Below are positions 48,012-55,683 of a DNA stretch of 64,000 nucleotides, piece by piece. The notes beneath the pieces were generated by a model, which was not told the DNA's origin, searched no databases, and worked only from the letters and a program-made list of their open reading frames with translations. The translations under genes and the position numbers were made by a program. The stretch is from assembly GCF_002002925.1 (NCBI RefSeq), contig NZ_CP019511.1, forward strand, positions 3,317,001 through 3,381,000, in the 5' to 3' direction. This DNA is from Sphingomonas sp. LM7. GTDB taxonomy: Bacteria; Pseudomonadota; Alphaproteobacteria; Sphingomonadales; Sphingomonadaceae. Every line of letters begins with the position of its first letter. The first letter of the stretch is position 1.

Positions 48012-48608
48012 ATGAACTTCAAAGAACTATACAAAATTGCAGAGGATGCCGTCGCTTCGAAGAGTGTTCCGAAGCCGGTTACTTTTGAGTTCCTGCGAGA
48101 ACATATCACGCAGGACAAATCCCTCATCGAACAGTTAGATGTCTGGCGGGTGGTTTATCAACCGCCCATCGAAGAGGCGCGCTTTACCCTATTCGATGAG
48201 CGTGAAAGCCTCCACGATGAACCAGTATATTATGCTGAAGTTTCGTTCTGTGCGTCTTTGGAGAGCAATCCTCCGCACTTGCTATACGCACTGATCAAAG
48301 AACTGATGCACGTGTTTGACCCAATGGAAACATGGATCAATACGCGAGAAAAATTCATTCAGTTCCTCAAGGATCTCCAAAATACTCCACTGGAAATGGC
48401 GAACGGCTCAATCGAAGTGGAGCATAAGGCCAAGTGGATGGCAATTTTGGCTCTGTGCCCCCAAACCTTGCGCACCCATATTGTCACATCCGTGAACAAG
48501 AAAGGTGTTTTGAAAGAAGAGATAGCTCAAGAGCTTGGGCTTCCTCGATTGGTGATCGAGATCGCACTGGACGACTATTACGAGAAGGCTTTAGCGCTTC
48601 TCACTTAG
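48012..48608 (+). CDS. Transposon passenger gene 2, hypothetical protein
   Basis: A 198-residue, lower-GC gene with no signal peptide or membrane segment. The N terminus (MNFKELYKIAEDAVASKSVPKPVTFEFLREHITQD) and middle are mixed alpha/beta, and the C terminus (NKKGVLKEEIAQELGLPRLVIEIALDDYYEKALALLT) looks helical and could form a helix-turn-helix-like unit. I do not recognise a family. The ATG at 48012 abuts a hairpin with no ribosome site; an in-frame GTG at 47988 lies inside that hairpin and is the only other option. Confidence 0.6.
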   Translation: MNFKELYKIAEDAVASKSVPKPVTFEFLREHITQDKSLIEQLDVWRVVYQPPIEEARFTLFDERESLHDEPVYYAEVSFCASLESNPPHLLYALIKELMHVFDPMETWINTREKFIQFLKDLQNTPLEMANGSIEVEHKAKWMAILALCPQTLRTHIVTSVNKKGVLKEEIAQELGLPRLVIEIALDDYYEKALALLT

Positions 48609-48782
48609 GCGTTTGTGGATATCAGACCTGCCGCACAATCTCCCACTGTAAGCTAGCGCGGGGCTGCGTCACCCTCGTCTGGTTTCCGCGGTCGTCCCCG
48701 CCGCCGCTCTCCCGTTGACTCTGGTAGCGGTTCGTGCGGCTTTGGCGGGGTACTCAGCATCCTGCGGAGTACGTCATCTTCG

Positions 48783-49322
48783 GTGGGGGTGCTTCTGTCC
48801 ACGTTCGATCCTCATGATGAAGACATGTTGCGCGGCTACTGGCAGGCGCTTGGTCGATTCGTCTTCTACTACGCCTACCTCGAAGACGCGATGCAGCAAA
48901 CGCTACGTCGGGTAACTCGCACCCCACCTGCGGTCGGCAAGGCGATTTTTTCCGGTGTCCGAGTTTCGCAAGCGATCTCGAATATCCGTCGCACGTACGA
49001 GGCCAGAGGTGAGGCGGTGCCGGCCTTCCTTGAGGAGACGATGCAGAAGGCTGGTGCCATCAATTCTGAACGCGACCGCATACTACATCACGGCATATAC
49101 TTCCGCGCCTGGGACGAGGGCATCGTTACTGATCAAGCTCGCCAGCTTGATCGGAAGGTCCGCACCACACAGATAACGGTTCCGCTTCTGGATGATTTGA
49201 ACTGGGACACCATGGTGGTCTGGTCACGGCTGGTGGTGTTTAACCGGACCCTATCGCGAAAGATAGCAGCATCCGAATCAGGCCGAGTGGGAAAGCGCTG
49301 CGCAAAGGCCATGGCGCTATAA
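48783..49322 (+). CDS. Transposon passenger gene 3, hypothetical protein
   Basis: A 179-residue protein from a GTG at 48783; an internal ATG is at about residue 15. The first half (YWQALGRFVFYYAYLEDAMQQTLRRV) and a middle helix (ERDRILHHGIYFRAW) give a helical pattern of a kind seen in small bacterial proteins of unknown role. It includes RILHHG, which recalls the short Rx4H-like motif of HEPN proteins only loosely. There is no signal peptide. It is separated from passenger gene 2 by 174 bp in which I see no gene. It ends about 140 bp inside the right end of the transposon. Confidence 0.55.
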   Translation: MGVLLSTFDPHDEDMLRGYWQALGRFVFYYAYLEDAMQQTLRRVTRTPPAVGKAIFSGVRVSQAISNIRRTYEARGEAVPAFLEETMQKAGAINSERDRILHHGIYFRAWDEGIVTDQARQLDRKVRTTQITVPLLDDLNWDTMVVWSRLVVFNRTLSRKIAASESGRVGKRCAKAMAL

Positions 49323-49460
49323 ACCGCCAAAACCACTTCCCGCTCCGGGCTCGACTCCCCGCACCAAGCAAGCGCAAGCTCGCCGGCGGAAACCATCTTC
49401 GGGGTAATCTCGATCTCAAACGCCAGCCTGTCGCATGCCGGTATAGCGGTTTCATGGCGC
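49323..49460 (+). other. Non-coding stretch before the right transposon end
   Basis: No gene is seen. A short run, GGCTCGACTCCCCGCACCA at 49348-49366, resembles the 3' end of a tRNA or tmRNA, but the acceptor and T-stem do not fold properly, so I do not call an attachment site. Confidence 0.4.
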
Positions 49461-49479
49461 TTTCATGTATATAATCGCC
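49461..49479 (-). repeat. Right terminal inverted repeat of the transposon
   Basis: Read on the minus strand it is GGCGATTATATACATGAAA, two differences from the left repeat. The duplicated CAGATTGT follows at 49480-49487. Confidence 0.95.
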
Positions 49480-49487
49480 CAGATTGT
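49480..49487 (+). repeat. Target site duplication, right (CAGATTGT)
   Basis: Exact copy of 46181-46188 directly outside the right inverted repeat. Confidence 0.95.
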
Positions 49488-49575
49488 TGCGCTGGCTTGT
49501 TGGACGATTTTGACGCGTTCAAAGAGCGTTTCATGCAGAAATGCGCCGATAGCACAGCAGGCGAAATCCTATATT

Positions 49576-50592
49576 TCAAGCGGGTGGCTGGGCGAGGATG
49601 CGTTCGTAGAGCGCGATATAGGCGTCGGCCATCGCCTCGACCGAGAAATGCGCCTTCACCCGGGCGCGGCAGGCGGCGCGGTCGATCGCTTCGATCTGGG
49701 TAAGCGCAGTGATCGCTTCGTCCGTGGAGCGGACGAGGATGCCGGTTTCGGGCGTGATCAGCTCGGGCATGGAGCCGCGGTCGATCGCGATGACCGGGGT
49801 GCCGCACGCCATCGCCTCGATCACCGAGAGCCCGAACGGCTCGTCGAAGTTGATCAGATGGAGCAGCGCCCGGGCCTTGCCGAGCGCGCGCAGGCGCTGC
49901 TCGCCGCCGACGGGACCAAGATAGCGGATCCGCTCGCCATCGACATGCGGCATGACTTCGCGATCGAAATAGCCCTGGTCCTGGACGATGCCGTAGAGGT
50001 CGAGCCGGCGGCCGGTGGCGAGCGCGACATGGATCGCCTCTGCCGCGCCCTTGTCGGGATGCATGCGGCCGAAGAAGAGCAGGTCGTCGCTGCCCTCGGC
50101 GTCGAACGGGAATTCATCGAGGCGGATGCCGTGGTGGATCGTCGCAGCGTAGTTGAGCGACGGGTGGCGATCTACCTCGCTGATCGCGACGAAGTGCACG
50201 CGGTTCTCGAACGGCTTGTACATCGGCAGGATGCGGTCCGACGAAAAGCCGTGGATCGTGGTGACCATCGGCGTGTCGATCAGCGGAGCATAGGCATGGG
50301 CGGGGAAATCCGCCTGGTTGTGGATCAGGTCGAACTCGCTCGCACGGGCGAACAAATGCGATTGGTGGGCGTATTCCCAGACCTTCGCGTCGATCGCGGG
50401 GTCTTCCTCATAGCCGCGCGGCACCACGCCGGCGAGCGTGCCGGCGGTCTCCGAATCCTGCGTGGCGAACAGCGTCACGTCGATCCCGCGGGCGACCAAG
50501 GCCTCGGTCAGCAGGCTAGTTACCAGTTCCCACGGGCCATAATGGCGCGGCGGCGTGCGCCACGCGATCGGCGCCAGCATTGCGATCTTCAT
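49576..50592 (-). CDS. Glycosyltransferase family 4
   Basis: A 338-residue GT-B enzyme. The start MKIAMLAPIAWRTPP and the C-terminal nucleotide-sugar site EPFGLSVIEAMACGTPVIAIDRGSMPELI are typical of GT4 retaining transferases. It likely uses a nucleotide sugar donor; acceptor unknown. Its ATG overlaps the stop of the upstream GH13 gene (ATGA), so the pair is coupled. With GH13 and GH130 genes it forms a sugar-metabolism group, possibly for an oligosaccharide or storage sugar. Confidence 0.9.
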   Translation of the reverse strand: MKIAMLAPIAWRTPPRHYGPWELVTSLLTEALVARGIDVTLFATQDSETAGTLAGVVPRGYEEDPAIDAKVWEYAHQSHLFARASEFDLIHNQADFPAHAYAPLIDTPMVTTIHGFSSDRILPMYKPFENRVHFVAISEVDRHPSLNYAATIHHGIRLDEFPFDAEGSDDLLFFGRMHPDKGAAEAIHVALATGRRLDLYGIVQDQGYFDREVMPHVDGERIRYLGPVGGEQRLRALGKARALLHLINFDEPFGLSVIEAMACGTPVIAIDRGSMPELITPETGILVRSTDEAITALTQIEAIDRAACRARVKAHFSVEAMADAYIALYERILAQPPA

Positions 50593-52157
50593 CCGAGAAT
50601 ATAGCCTTCGTTCGGGCCCAGTATCGCGGGATCGTCGCCGGTCCCGGTGGTGAGCAGAACCGACAAACCCTCGGCCCATTCGGGTATCGCAAAGCTCTGC
50701 GGCGTGTCGCCGAGGTTGAGGACGACGAGGAGCCGCTGGCCATGATGGCTGCGTTCATAAGCGAGCAGAGTCCCCGCACAATCGATCGGCAGCCAGCTTC
50801 CCATCGACAAGGCGGCGTGCGATCGGCGGAGCGCGAGCAGGTCGTGGTATAGCCGCCACATCGAGCGGGGATCGTCGCGCTGGGCCGCCACATTATGCGC
50901 CTGCCAGTCGTCATGGAGCGGGAGCCAGGGCGTCGCGGCGGAGAAGCCGGCATTGGGGTTGTCGTCCCATGCCATCGGCGTGCGCACCGGATCGCGACCG
51001 AGGCCCAAGCCGGGCTCGCGCAGCTCGCGGGGATCCTGGACGAGAGGGGCGGGGATCACGACGTCCTGCATGCCGATCTCGTCGCCATAATAGATCGTCG
51101 GGGTGCCGCGCAGGGTGAGCAGCAGCATTGCAGCGACGCGCGCCTGTGCGGGGCCAAAGCGGGTGGCGGCGCGCGGGCGATCATGGTTGCCCAGCACCCA
51201 GTTCGGCCAGCCGCCGGCGGGGAGCGCGGCTTCGTAATCGGCGATCAGGCCGGCGAGGCTGCGTGCTTCCCAAGGCGCGTCGATCAGCTGGAAGTTGAAG
51301 GGCAGGTGCACGCCCGGTTTGCCTTCGCCGTAATATGCCATGAGGCGCTCGATCGGCAGGTAGATCTCGCCGATCAGCACGCGCTCGGGATAGCTATCGG
51401 CGATGCGGCGCATGTTGGCGGCGATGCCATGGACTTCGGGCTGGTCGGTCGAATGGAGCTGGAGCACGCGGTGCATCTCGCCCATTGCCGGCGCATAGGC
51501 GGGGTTCTCCGGATTGTCCGGGAAGTCGGCGTGCTTGACCATGTGCCACAGCACGTCGATCCGGAAGCCATCGACGCCGCGCGCGAACCAGAAATGCAGC
51601 ACGTCGAGCATCGCCGCGCGCAGCTCGGGATTGCGCCAGTTGAGGTCGGGCTGCTCCTTGAGGAAGGCGTGGTAGTAATATTGGCCGGTGGTTTCGTCCC
51701 ATTCCCACGCCGGACCGCCGAAATCGCTGATCCAGTTGTTGGGCGGGCCGCCGTCCGGGGCGGCGTCTCGCCAGATATACCAGTCGCGCTTTGGATTGTC
51801 GCGCGAGGAACGGCTTTCGAGGAACCAAGGATGCTGGTCCGACGAGTGGTTGGGAACGAAATCGAGGAGCAGCTTGAGCCCGCGATCGTGCGCGGCCTTC
51901 AACAGCGAGTCGAAGTCTTCGAGTGTGCCGAAGCGCGGGTCGATGCCGGTATAGTCGGCGACGTCGTAGCCGAAATCGGCCATCGGCGAGGGGTAGATCG
52001 GCGAGATCCAGATCGCGTCCACGCCGAGCGCAACGAGGTCGTCGAGGCGCGATTCGATGCCACGGAGGTCGCCGATGCCGTCGTTATTCGAGTCCTGAAA
52101 CGAGCGGGGGTAGACCTGGTAGATCGTGCCATGTTGCCACCAGAGAGGTTGGGTCAT
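50589..52157 (-). CDS. GH13 alpha-glucosidase/amylase family protein
   Basis: A 522-residue cytoplasmic GH13 enzyme, most like the oligo-1,6-glucosidase/alpha-glucosidase branch. It starts WWQHGTIYQVYPRSFQDSNNDGIGDLRGI; the nucleophile Asp is in GVDGFRIDVLWH, the acid Glu in VLIGEIYLP, and the transition-state Asp in VLGNHDRPR. No signal peptide is seen. It is translationally coupled to the GT4 gene. A paired REP-like repeat separates it from GH130 upstream. Confidence 0.93.
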   Translation of the reverse strand: MTQPLWWQHGTIYQVYPRSFQDSNNDGIGDLRGIESRLDDLVALGVDAIWISPIYPSPMADFGYDVADYTGIDPRFGTLEDFDSLLKAAHDRGLKLLLDFVPNHSSDQHPWFLESRSSRDNPKRDWYIWRDAAPDGGPPNNWISDFGGPAWEWDETTGQYYYHAFLKEQPDLNWRNPELRAAMLDVLHFWFARGVDGFRIDVLWHMVKHADFPDNPENPAYAPAMGEMHRVLQLHSTDQPEVHGIAANMRRIADSYPERVLIGEIYLPIERLMAYYGEGKPGVHLPFNFQLIDAPWEARSLAGLIADYEAALPAGGWPNWVLGNHDRPRAATRFGPAQARVAAMLLLTLRGTPTIYYGDEIGMQDVVIPAPLVQDPRELREPGLGLGRDPVRTPMAWDDNPNAGFSAATPWLPLHDDWQAHNVAAQRDDPRSMWRLYHDLLALRRSHAALSMGSWLPIDCAGTLLAYERSHHGQRLLVVLNLGDTPQSFAIPEWAEGLSVLLTTGTGDDPAILGPNEGYILG

Positions 52158-52178
52158 GTCCAGGTCTCTCCGTCTGCG

Positions 52179-52285
52179 CTCCCCTTCCGCTTGCGGGAGG
52201 GGTCGGGGGAGGGATTATCCGCAGGCAGGCAGCGGCTTCCGGTATCCAGCCGCTCCCCTAACCCCTCCCGCAAGCGGAAGGGGGA
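52179..52285 (+). repeat. Paired REP-like palindromes
   Basis: Inverted arms at 52179-52214 and 52251-52285 share the core CCCCTCCCGCAAGCGGAAGGGG. The same core occurs inside hrpB at 60871-60909. It lies between the GH13 and GH130 genes, which read leftward. Confidence 0.8.
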
Positions 52286-52302
52286 TTTTGCGGTCCCGTC
52301 GA

Positions 52303-53418
52303 TCACCGGAAGCGCTCCTTCGGGATCTGCGTGATCCGGCAGGCCAGGTCGGCTTCGCCACTTGCCACGATGTAATGGTCGCCGGCGTCAGCCACGCCGG
52401 TGGTGAACACGACGGGGGTCGGCAGATACATCTGGTGGGCGATGTCTGCGGTGAGCGTGGGGTTGGCTTCGAGCAGTGGTACTTCGTCCTCGACGCGGAG
52501 AATCTTCGACGGATCGTCCTTGTCGAGCAGCGCCCAGAAGCTGCGGTAGACGCCGACAGCGTCCTGCTTCTCGACGCCGTGATAGATCATCATCCAGCCC
52601 TCCGGCGTCAGCACCGGCTGGCTGCCGCCGCCGATCCGCTGGGTGCTCGTCGTGCCTTTGCGCGCGCGGATGCCGGGGGTGTCGAGCGGCTTCCAGTGAA
52701 GCCCATCGGGCGATTGCGCCATGTTGATCGAGGGGCCGCCGAGCCATTCGCTATCCTCGGGATAGGCGAAATAGACTTCGCCGAGCGGTCGGGTGAGCGC
52801 GATGAACTTGCCGCCGACCTTGCCTTCGAACAGCAGCATGTCCTTGTTCTGGTGATCGAGGACGACGCCGAGCAGTTCGTAGTCGAGGCCGTTGGCCGAG
52901 CGGTACATCGCGGTGCAGTGGCGCTCGGCCGAAACGCCGCAGACCGTCATCCAATATGTGTCATCGACCTTGCTGATGCGCGCATCTTCGACGCCATATT
53001 CGAGGAAACTCGCGGTGGGGGCGATCGCCTTGTCGTAGTGGATCGTGAGGATGATGCGCCCTTCGGCGTCTAGCTCGACCGGGAGCAGCCACGACAGCGA
53101 CGTCAGTCCGAGCAGCCTCGGGTTACGGTCCTTGAGCGCGAACTGGCGCGGATCGTCCATGTGGATGCCGTGCAAGGGATGGCGATCGAGATGATAGCCG
53201 TCCGCCGCCCAGCGGATCGCGCGGGCGCTGTCGCCGTGGACGGGATCCTGGAGCGCCTCGGCGACGCGGACCATCAGCAGCAGATTGCCGTTCGGCAGCC
53301 GGGTGAAGCCGGGGTTGAACGCGCCGAGCACATAGGTCGGCTCGGCGATCGACGTCCGCAGCGGCGAGCGCGACAGATCGACATCGTCGGGGCGGAAGAT
53401 CAGATAGTCGTCGGGCAT
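52303..53418 (-). CDS. Glycoside hydrolase family 130 protein
   Basis: A 371-residue five-bladed beta-propeller enzyme. It has GAFNPGFTRLPNGNLLLMVRV, EDARISKVDDTYWMTVCGVSA, and GGGSQPVLTPEGWMMIYHGVEK, the usual GH130 pattern. GH130 enzymes are mannoside phosphorylases or beta-1,2-mannosidases; which applies here is not clear. The start MPDDYLIFRPDDVDL follows AAGGGGGG. It is upstream of the GH13 and GT4 genes on the same strand. Confidence 0.9.
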   Translation of the reverse strand: MPDDYLIFRPDDVDLSRSPLRTSIAEPTYVLGAFNPGFTRLPNGNLLLMVRVAEALQDPVHGDSARAIRWAADGYHLDRHPLHGIHMDDPRQFALKDRNPRLLGLTSLSWLLPVELDAEGRIILTIHYDKAIAPTASFLEYGVEDARISKVDDTYWMTVCGVSAERHCTAMYRSANGLDYELLGVVLDHQNKDMLLFEGKVGGKFIALTRPLGEVYFAYPEDSEWLGGPSINMAQSPDGLHWKPLDTPGIRARKGTTSTQRIGGGSQPVLTPEGWMMIYHGVEKQDAVGVYRSFWALLDKDDPSKILRVEDEVPLLEANPTLTADIAHQMYLPTPVVFTTGVADAGDHYIVASGEADLACRITQIPKERFR

Positions 53419-53431
53419 CTGCCCCCCTTGG

Positions 53432-54145
53432 TCAGCAGCCGGGAACCTGGCTCTCGCCTCCCTCGATCTGGAAGCGGTCGCCACGACGAACGTATCGTTC
53501 GGCGAACGATCGGGTTCCCTGGTAGCGCACGGTGAAGCTGCGATCGCGGACGATGTCGGTGAGGCTCCCGGTGAGCGACTGGGCGCCGTTCTCCACCATT
53601 CCGCTATCATCGAAGGTCGTCGTGATGCTCGCTAGGCCGGCAGGTCCGGTGGGACGCAGCTCGACCAGGTCGGTCAGCGCGACGGTGCAACCCTGCCAGG
53701 TGCCGCCGCCTTCGACCACCAGCACGGGCAGCGCCGAGAAGTCGGCGGAGACCGACCATTTGCCGAGATCGCCGAAGCTGCCGCTGGTCACCGCTTCGGG
53801 ATAGGCCCTGGCCAGCGCGAAGCCGTCGCCGTCTGCGCGCAGATAATAGGCCGCGATGACGCCGGCTTCGGCATGGCCCGCATCCTCGACATGGCCGTGG
53901 CGCAGCAGCACCGGGCCAAAGGGCGTGTCGATCAGCTTGTCGTCGCCGTCGAAGGCGTAACGGCTATCCTTCGCGGCCGGCACTGCGCGCACTGCCTGCG
54001 CCAGCCGTGCGGCGGGCGACAGCGGCGGGGCCATCGCCTTCGCTGGTGTCGCGGCGGCGGTCGGTGCGGGCTTGGCGGGTTTCTCCGGCGTGACGTCGCA
54101 GCCGGCCAGCAGCACCAGCGCCGCGGCAATCGCGATGCGCGTCAT
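53432..54145 (-). CDS. Hypothetical lipoprotein
   Basis: A 237-residue protein with lipobox LLAGC (MTRIAIAAALVLLAGC), an Ala/Pro/Lys-rich linker, and a conserved-looking domain with YAFDGDDKLIDTPFGPVLLRHG and SFTVRYQGTRSFAERYVRRGDRFQIEGG. I do not recognise a family. The start at 54145 overlaps the chorismate mutase stop by four bases, so translation is coupled to that gene. Confidence 0.75.
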   Translation of the reverse strand: MTRIAIAAALVLLAGCDVTPEKPAKPAPTAAATPAKAMAPPLSPAARLAQAVRAVPAAKDSRYAFDGDDKLIDTPFGPVLLRHGHVEDAGHAEAGVIAAYYLRADGDGFALARAYPEAVTSGSFGDLGKWSVSADFSALPVLVVEGGGTWQGCTVALTDLVELRPTGPAGLASITTTFDDSGMVENGAQSLTGSLTDIVRDRSFTVRYQGTRSFAERYVRRGDRFQIEGGESQVPGC

Positions 54146-54426
54146 ACGGCGTCGCGCAGCCGCTCGTGGTGGCGGATCACTTCGTCGATGATGAAGCGCA
54201 GGAACTTCTCCGAGAATTCGGGATCGAGATCGGCGTCCTTGGCGAGCGCGCGCAGCCGGGCGATCTGGGCCTCCTCGCGGGTCGGGTCGGCGGGGGGCAG
54301 GCTGTGGGTAGCCTTGTAGGCGCCGACCGCCTGAGTCACCTTGAAACGCTCGGCGAGCATGTGGATCAGCGCGGCATCGATATTGTCGATGCTCTGGCGA
54401 TAGCGATTGAGCGTCTCGTCGGGCAT
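54142..54426 (-). CDS. Chorismate mutase (AroQ type)
   Basis: A 94-residue all-helical AroQ protein converting chorismate to prephenate for Phe/Tyr. The pattern TLNRYRQSIDNIDAALIHMLAERFKVTQAVGAYKATHSLPPADPTREEAQIARLRALAKDADLDPEFSEKFLRFIIDEVIRHH is typical, with Arg, Lys and Glu at active-site positions. It works with separate pheA (36576-37466). It overlaps the downstream lipoprotein gene (ATGA) and is divergent from ispB. Confidence 0.92.
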   Translation of the reverse strand: MPDETLNRYRQSIDNIDAALIHMLAERFKVTQAVGAYKATHSLPPADPTREEAQIARLRALAKDADLDPEFSEKFLRFIIDEVIRHHERLRDAV

Positions 54427-54499
54427 GTGCCCCTTTTGCGCGCGACGCGACGCTACGCAAGCCTTGCCTTTGCCGCCGTCACGCGTCAGAGCCCCGGCC

Positions 54500-55513
54500 A
54501 TGAGCGCCACCATCCATCGCCTGGGCTCGCGCCCCGAGCCTTCGCTGGAACCGATGCTGCAGTTGGTGGCGAACGACCTGAACCTGGTGAACGCGGTCAT
54601 CCTCGACCGCATGCAATCGAACATCCCGCTGATTCCAGAACTCGCCGGTCACCTGATCGCGGGCGGCGGCAAGCGGATGCGGCCGATGCTGACGCTCGCG
54701 AGCGCACAGTTGCTCGGCTATTCGGGCGCGCGGCACCACCGGCTCGCCGCAGCGGTCGAGTTCATCCACACCGCGACCCTGCTCCACGACGACGTGGTCG
54801 ATTCGTCCGACCTGCGCCGCGGGCGCCGCACTGCGAACATCATCTGGGGCAATCCGGCGAGCGTGCTGGTCGGCGACTTCCTGTTCAGCCGCAGCTTCGA
54901 GCTGATGGTCGAGGACGGTAGCCTCAAGGTGCTCAAGATCCTGAGCAACGCCAGCGCGGTGATCGCCGAGGGCGAAGTAAACCAGCTCACCGCGGTGCGC
55001 CGGCTCGACATTTCCGAAGAGCGCTATCTCGACATCATCGGCGCCAAGACCGCGGCGCTGTTTGCTGCGGCATGTCGGATCGCGGCAGTGGTGGCCGAGC
55101 GGAGCGAAGCCGAGGAGGCGGCGCTCGACGCCTATGGCCGTAATCTCGGCATCGCCTTCCAGCTGGTCGACGATGCGATCGATTACATCTCGGACGCATC
55201 GACGATGGGCAAGGACGCCGGCGACGATTTCCGCGAGGGCAAGATGACGCTGCCGGTGATCCTCGCCTACGCCCGCGGCGACGAGGCGGCGCGCGCGTTC
55301 TGGAAGGATGCGATCGGCGGTCGCCGGATCTCCGACGAGGACTTCGCCGAGGCGATCGGCCTGGTTCGCGCCAGCCGCTCGGTGGACGACACGCTGGCGC
55401 GCGCCCGGCATTACGGCCAGCGTGCGATCGATGCGCTGGGCGGGTTCGCGCCGGGCGCGGCGAAGGACGCGATGGTCGAGGCCGTCGAGTTCGCGGTCGC
55501 TCGGGCGTACTAG
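54500..55513 (+). CDS. ispB: Polyprenyl (octaprenyl-type) diphosphate synthase
   Basis: A 337-residue isoprenyl synthase that makes the long side chain of ubiquinone. The first aspartate-rich motif is LLHDDVVDSSDLRRGRRT (DDxxD) and the second is QLVDDAIDYISD; GGGKRMRPML and GKMTLPVI are also conserved. The start MSATIHRLGSRPEPS is at 54500. The chain length is inferred from similarity to long-chain forms and not from sequence alone. Confidence 0.92.
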   Translation: MSATIHRLGSRPEPSLEPMLQLVANDLNLVNAVILDRMQSNIPLIPELAGHLIAGGGKRMRPMLTLASAQLLGYSGARHHRLAAAVEFIHTATLLHDDVVDSSDLRRGRRTANIIWGNPASVLVGDFLFSRSFELMVEDGSLKVLKILSNASAVIAEGEVNQLTAVRRLDISEERYLDIIGAKTAALFAAACRIAAVVAERSEAEEAALDAYGRNLGIAFQLVDDAIDYISDASTMGKDAGDDFREGKMTLPVILAYARGDEAARAFWKDAIGGRRISDEDFAEAIGLVRASRSVDDTLARARHYGQRAIDALGGFAPGAAKDAMVEAVEFAVARAY

Positions 55514-55535
55514 GCTTTAAGGCGGTTCGACATTC

Positions 55536-55675
55536 AACTCCCCCTCCCTGCAAGGGAGGGGTTAGGGGTGAGAAAAGGTCGGGCTCGATGCGCGGCCTTT
55601 TCTTTGTTCCGGACGGCTCGTTGGGCTCGCTGGCGCTCGCACCCCCCCCGCCCCCCCCTCGCAGGGAGGGGCGAT
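55536..55675 (+). repeat. Paired REP-like palindromes between convergent genes
   Basis: Arms at about 55536-55572 and 55641-55675 share CCCTCCCTGCAAGGGAGGGG-type cores in opposite orientation. They lie between the convergent ispB and TonB-receptor genes. A run of C residues (55642-55658) is an unusually long homopolymer tract. Confidence 0.7.
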
Positions 55676-55683
55676 CGATTAGA

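Larger units (their letters stand above)
46189..49479 (+). mobile_element. IS1595-family-like transposon with three passenger genes
   Basis: A 3.29-kb element bounded by 19-bp terminal inverted repeats (GGCGATTATATACGTGACA at the left; the reverse complement GGCGATTATATACATGAAA at the right, two differences) and an exact 8-bp target duplication. It contains one IS1595-type transposase, a palindrome-rich 570-bp non-coding stretch, and three genes of unknown function. The interior is lower in GC than the flanks, notably at 48.0-48.6 kb. Passenger-carrying members are known in the IS1595 family. Exact ends and intact transposase suggest a recent, possibly still mobile insertion. Confidence 0.93.

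Noticed and set aside
49345..49372. tRNA/tmRNA 3' end-like sequence as an attachment site
   Set aside because: CCGGGCTCGACTCCCCG does not fold into a proper T-arm with a 7-base acceptor. The transposon ends are already explained by the inverted repeats and target duplication.
46189..49479. Composite transposon with two insertion sequences
   Set aside because: There is only one transposase and one pair of short ends directly flanked by the target duplication.
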